In this document: piece after piece, positions 60,501 through 64,000 of the stretch
Layout: each line of letters opens with the position of its first letter
Position numbering within the stretch: position 1 is the first letter of the stretch
Source of the DNA: Scleroderma bovista
Lineage: Eukaryota; Basidiomycota; Agaricomycetes; Boletales; Sclerodermataceae
Reading direction: 5' to 3'
Assembly: GCA_037178675.1 (NCBI GenBank)
Contig: JAYMGJ010000599.1
Location: 17,451-81,450, forward strand
Length of the DNA stretch: 64,000 nt
Translations under genes and position numbers: made by a program
Notes under the pieces: generated by a model
What the model was told of the DNA's origin: nothing
The model's input: the letters and a program-made list of their open reading frames with translations, nothing else
Databases searched by the model: none

Positions 60501-61574
60501 TCCTCAACAACGTTAAGGAAGATCTGGGCCGACCTTCTCAGGTCATGCAAATAGTCATATGCCTGCGTCAGCTCTGGTGTCCACCGTGGGCGTGCGTGCA
60601 CGGATGCTGTCTTTCCGCTTGGGAACGTGTGCCTCCATGGCGGCCTGTATGGCGTTGTGCAGCTCTTGTGTCGCGATGTCCAGAGTCAGTACAGAGGGCC
60701 TCTCATCATGCAGACCTCTGAAGGCCCACGCGCAGCCTTCGACCTCAGACTTGTATGCAGTTTTCCACTTCTTCGGGATGTCGTCTTTCAACCCTCTCCA
60801 CCTGAACCTCTGGGCTGTGACATTTTCCAGTGCCACCACTCCATAGTCTATTGTCCATGTTAAGGGGTAGTGGTCAGATCCGTGTGCTAGTTCAGGTGCT
60901 ACCCTCCACTCGAGGACGGAGTTGGCTGCATGTGTGGCGTTGTTGGCGAACGTGAGATCAAGGACCGATGTGGCCCTGCCACAGTGCGAGAGAAAGGTGG
61001 GTGTCCCTTTGTCATTACACATGGTCATGTGTCTGTCCGTCAGCCACTCTACGAATGTCTCTGTCCTGTGGTCGGGTTGCGGTTCGTCGATGGCCCACAA
61101 CGGGTAGTGCATATTGAAGTCGCCGGACACGACTACTGGGATATTTTCTGGGAGGGCAATGTTACAGAGATGGTCTACAGACCAGCTGTTGTTGTCATCT
61201 CCAGCCTGCTGGTTGTACATATTTACTACGATTGTGGGGGGGTGCGGTGGCTGGTCCACCTGCAACACCTGTATGTCAGCGTCTGAAACCAGGTCTGAGC
61301 GAAGTGTGATGTGGAAGTCCTCTCTGCGCCTGTAGTAGGCCAGCGTGCGCAGGGCTAGGTCTTCGGGGACCGGTTGGAGAGGCAGGATTGGGTTCCATCC
61401 ACTTAGCGCTACTGGGCCGTGCTGGTCATTACCTATATGACCAAACCATGGCTCAGTCAAGAGAATTATGTCGACTGAATTTACCATGGCATTTAAGATA
61501 GCGTGGCAAACTGGGTTGCTGCGGTTTGCATTGAGTTGTAGGATTTTGATGGGTTTGGTATGTTGTCCCCTCAT
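57558..61574 (-). mobile_element. Tad-type LINE ORF2 (endonuclease, reverse transcriptase, RNase H)
   Basis: ORF2 starts at 61574. The apurinic-type endonuclease has 'ILQLNANRSN', 'LLTEPWF', 'VVVSGDFNMHYPLW' and 'HGSDHYPLTW'. The reverse transcriptase region includes 'RPRWTPELTQAYDYL', 'APGPSQINYMALWW', 'LTLDIKGFFDYVNHDKL', 'NGIPQGSPISPALS' and the active site 'VGYIDDVNMY' (YIDD). RNase H has 'ILAYSDGSLHKDDTG', 'EIYDAEATAVNAAL', 'HIFADNQAAVQ' and 'IAWTPGHKKIVGNERADTLA'. A C-terminal 'CPCGEPIQSRDHILAACPTY' Cys/His motif ends the protein. Two frame changes occur, near 60590 and at a run of ten G (60241-60250), so as written it is not one open frame; homopolymer error is possible for the second. 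EN-RT-RNase H architecture fits the fungal Tad clade. Confidence 0.9.
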
Positions 61575-64000
61575 GAAGAGGTTGTGCCGGGGGTGTCGCG
61601 GTTGTTGTTGGAGGTGGGGTTGTTATGGAGTAGGCAGCCACCTTTGGGTGGAGTGCGGGTAGTACCAGTGATGGCCATTCTTGAGGGGCATTTTGTATTG
61701 TCGGCAGGGTGGGGCCCTTTGCAGTTGGGACACTTCATAGGTAGGTGGTTGCAGTTCATGCGATTGTCTTCAGACGTGGGGCATTCCAGGCAGGCGTGGT
61801 CGGTTTCTGTATGTTCACCGGCGCTGTCACGCACCAAACAGGTTTGGTACAGTGAACATGGAAGATAACGCCTATATCGAATGATCCTTATGCGAAGGAT
61901 AAGCATGACGGACCCTCATCGTAGCCATCTATCGCACAAGACAACTATCCTGATGCGAGAGATGAATGCCAATGCAGACAGTCATCTATCGCACGAGAAC
62001 CGCCAAGAAGCAGAAGAAACTGAAGGAATAACGTCAATTGTGGTATGAGAAAGGAATGCACACGTCTGCAGTCCAACTCCCATACCAGAACGATCAAAGA
62101 AGCCGAAGAATTGATGGAGAAACGAAGGAGAAAGAGAAGAAATGATTTTTAGCGCCCAAATGTCATTTTTAGGCGCCCAGTGCCGGCATTCCGATATTTT
62201 GAATAGCTCCGTCGTTTCTGAAGCTATCAGGCGTGACTATACCATCAGAGAGCCTAGAACGTGGTCTATCTGCCTGTCAAGTTCCGACGCAAATCCGTTC
62301 ATTTCCCACGGAGATATTCCCCCCGCAATCCAGACGTTCGCTTCATCACTCACTATGGAGTCCGTATTTTCTCTGGATCATTTCTCCGCTATTGCTGCAG
62401 ATCTCCACTATGTCCTGCTTTTAGGACAGCCTCTCCCAGAGTTCCCGTGCACTGCCTGGCACATATCTTCCCAGCCTGCTCCCTCAGTCCCTCTCGTTCT
62501 CGGTCAGCGCGTTCTCCTCGTCAGTCCTGCGTCAAGGACGTACTTTGGTCATCTTAGGTCTATTGTCAAGCTTGAGAAGTCTTCTCTGGTCGTCTCTGTG
62601 TCCCTGAGCCCTCAGCCTATGGTCCCTTCCTCCCAGATACTTGCCATGTCCATCTTCCTCTGTCGTTCGTCTCGCTTCCCTGGATGCGTCGAATTCAATA
62701 CTCTATCCGCTTCCCTACTTTCAGACGACGTCCCCCAGCACCATGACAGTTATTTCCCCCACTTTATAGTGCTATTAGGAAGAAGAACCCTCTCTCGTTC
62801 TTTCCCAGAAGAGAGCTCGTCAAGGGAGCCCATGGTTGCGCTTCAGCGGCGCTAGAACACATGCACTATACCTTAGTGTATGCTGACCCCCCAAAAAGAC
62901 CTCTGGACCCCTGGTACCCTTCTTGTGGCTGTTTTGTCTCGGATCAATCCCCCTATTAATCCCAGATCTTCCCCATTGTTGTCCCATCAAATTCCTGATG
63001 GTACACAGCCCCCCATCAAACTTCTTAGGCTGTGCATCAATGACTCCTTCTGCTGTGCAGTGACTCATCCCTTGCTTACTGATGCTCTCTTGTCATCAGT
63101 ATTACTCTATCCCTTTCGCATTTTTGGTATATTACTCAGCTGATGACTCACTCCCTTACCAATCAATCTTGTCATGCAGCTTACTCATTCCTTTACTCAG
63201 CAGCTTATTCATGCTTCCTATGCTTACTCATTCCTGCTTATCCCTTGCTTACTGATCGCTTACAAACCCCTTACAAAGCTCTTACCAATCCCTTACCAAT
63301 CCTTGACAAATTCTGCTTACTCCCTTCTCTTTTTGTACTTTAATGCTGTGCCCCCCCATGTATTTAAACCCCTGGGCTCAGCCCAGTGAAAAAAAGACCC
63401 AATTGCACGAAATTATCCCTCTCTCAGACTCTCTCAGTCAGTATCCCCTCAGCTCTTTGAGTCTTGTAGGCTTCAGTGAAAGTCTAAAGGCTCAATATTG
63501 TCAAGTTTATCCAAGTTATTCAAGATCTATTCTTTATACTAGGCTCAAGCGGAGTCTAGGCTTCATACCAGTCAATCTTCCTCGCCTCTGGACATCAGAG
63601 GCATCCTGCCCCTTTGCTGCACCAATCTCTAGGTGTAGTATCGCTGTTTCAGTCTCAGTCTACCCAATCCCCGCTTTGACACTTCCTAGGCTTTAGGAAG
63701 AGTCCAGACCCCTATCCCCTTCGTCTTCTATTACTCCTGTACCCCAGGAGTATCCTGCATCATCGTCTGCATCACCTGTTGGTGTAGATCCCTTCCCCCC
63801 TCCTCAGCACATCCTCTCTGGACACCGCGGAGGTAAACCACCACTCGCACTTTTTCGTAGTCCTTTGTTGGTGTTGTGTTTGGGTTATTACTCCGACCCA
63901 AATACACACTTTGACTCACAGCGCAAGTTCTGCACTTGGGGTCTTTGTTGCATTTAATGTGGCCGTAGGACCAGCAGTTCGTGCATTGTTTTACTGGTTT
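61571..64000 (-). mobile_element. LINE ORF1 (Gag-like zinc-knuckle protein), split by an LTR insertion
   Basis: The 3' part of ORF1 (61824-61571) encodes 'GEHTETDHACLECP', 'KCPNCKGPHPADNTKCPS' and the C-terminus. The part before it continues at 63921-64000 with 'QCTNCWSYGHIKCNKDPKCR', a CCHC-type knuckle, and runs out of the window. With 61825-63920 plus one GCGC removed, the codons join without shift at 'CRTCA' / 'GEHTE'. The ORF1 stop TGA (61573-61571) overlaps the ORF2 start ATG (61574-61572) as ATGA on the minus strand, suggesting coupled termination-reinitiation. ORF1 proteins of this type bind element RNA. Confidence 0.8.
61825..63920 (+). mobile_element. 2.1-kb solo-LTR-like insertion in LINE ORF1
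   Basis: It starts TGTCACGCACC and ends TTTGACTCACA (TG...CA ends) and is flanked by GCGC on both sides (61821-61824, 63921-63924). The inside carries 'tttttagcgcccaaatgtc', many 'cttaccaatc' repeats, TATTTAAA near 63360 and 'ccaccactcgca' near 63840, as in 1-1345. No gag-pol is present, so it is a solo LTR or an LTR-only derivative. A 237-codon open frame at 62142-62855 has no recognised motif and is probably not a gene. Confidence 0.75.

Noticed and set aside
62142..62855. 237-codon open frame inside the solo LTR
   Set aside because: No motif, Ser/Leu-rich by composition, lies in an LTR; likely chance, although an LTR-encoded peptide cannot be excluded.

Overview
The window looks like nuclear DNA of an agaricomycete (mushroom-forming) basidiomycete. 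Protein-coding genes carry many very short introns (45-60 bp, GT-AG, several confirmed by frame and family homology). HET-domain, F-box and makorin-type genes and the transposon classes (long-LTR elements, a copia remnant, a Tad-type LINE, a TA-flanked inverted-repeat element) fit that group. No rRNA, tRNA or CRISPR was seen.

Layout. 1-9.7 kb is repeat-rich and gene-poor: LTR-type sequence, a broken 3' piece of a TET/JBP-like dioxygenase gene, two families of degenerate satellite repeats, the 3' end of a Ty1/copia element, minisatellites and low-complexity DNA. 10.0-12.4 kb is HET gene 1. 13.8-23.6 kb is a compact housekeeping block: CCZ1, a DUSP-containing ubiquitin hydrolase (UBP12/USP4/USP15 type) and, divergent from it, dihydroxyacetone kinase. 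23.7-31.6 kb holds a tandem duplication of a divergent gene pair: an M20 carboxypeptidase-S-like peptidase and a Zap1-like C2H2 zinc-finger factor. The left copy is wrecked (scrambled peptidase, finger region lost, an 861-bp inverted-repeat element inserted). The right copy can be spliced into complete reading frames. 31.7-37.7 kb holds a divergent or decaying phosphocholine cytidylyltransferase, the spliceosomal/ribosomal helicase Prp43, and an F-box protein starting 20 bp from Prp43.

38.4-45.4 kb is a second HET region: intact HET gene 2 and two collapsed tandem copies (3a, 3b). 45.8-52.1 kb holds a makorin-like RING/CCCH ubiquitin ligase, the SAGA subunit Hfi1/Ada1 (divergent pair) and an ATP-dependent DNA ligase. 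54.1-56.5 kb is HET gene 4 on the minus strand. 57.5-64 kb is a Tad-type LINE whose ORF1 is split by a 2.1-kb LTR insertion; removing the insertion plus one copy of the 4-bp duplication restores the ORF1 frame exactly.

The most unusual themes are (i) a dispersed family of HET genes that share promoter blocks including a short palindrome, a three-exon structure and, for some copies, about 0.6 kb of downstream flank; (ii) the M20-ZAP1 gene-pair duplication with exon shuffling in one copy; and (iii) a cytidylyltransferase homologue whose catalytic HxGH has become DxGH. All assignments come from reading the sequence and remembered family signatures; no database search was run.
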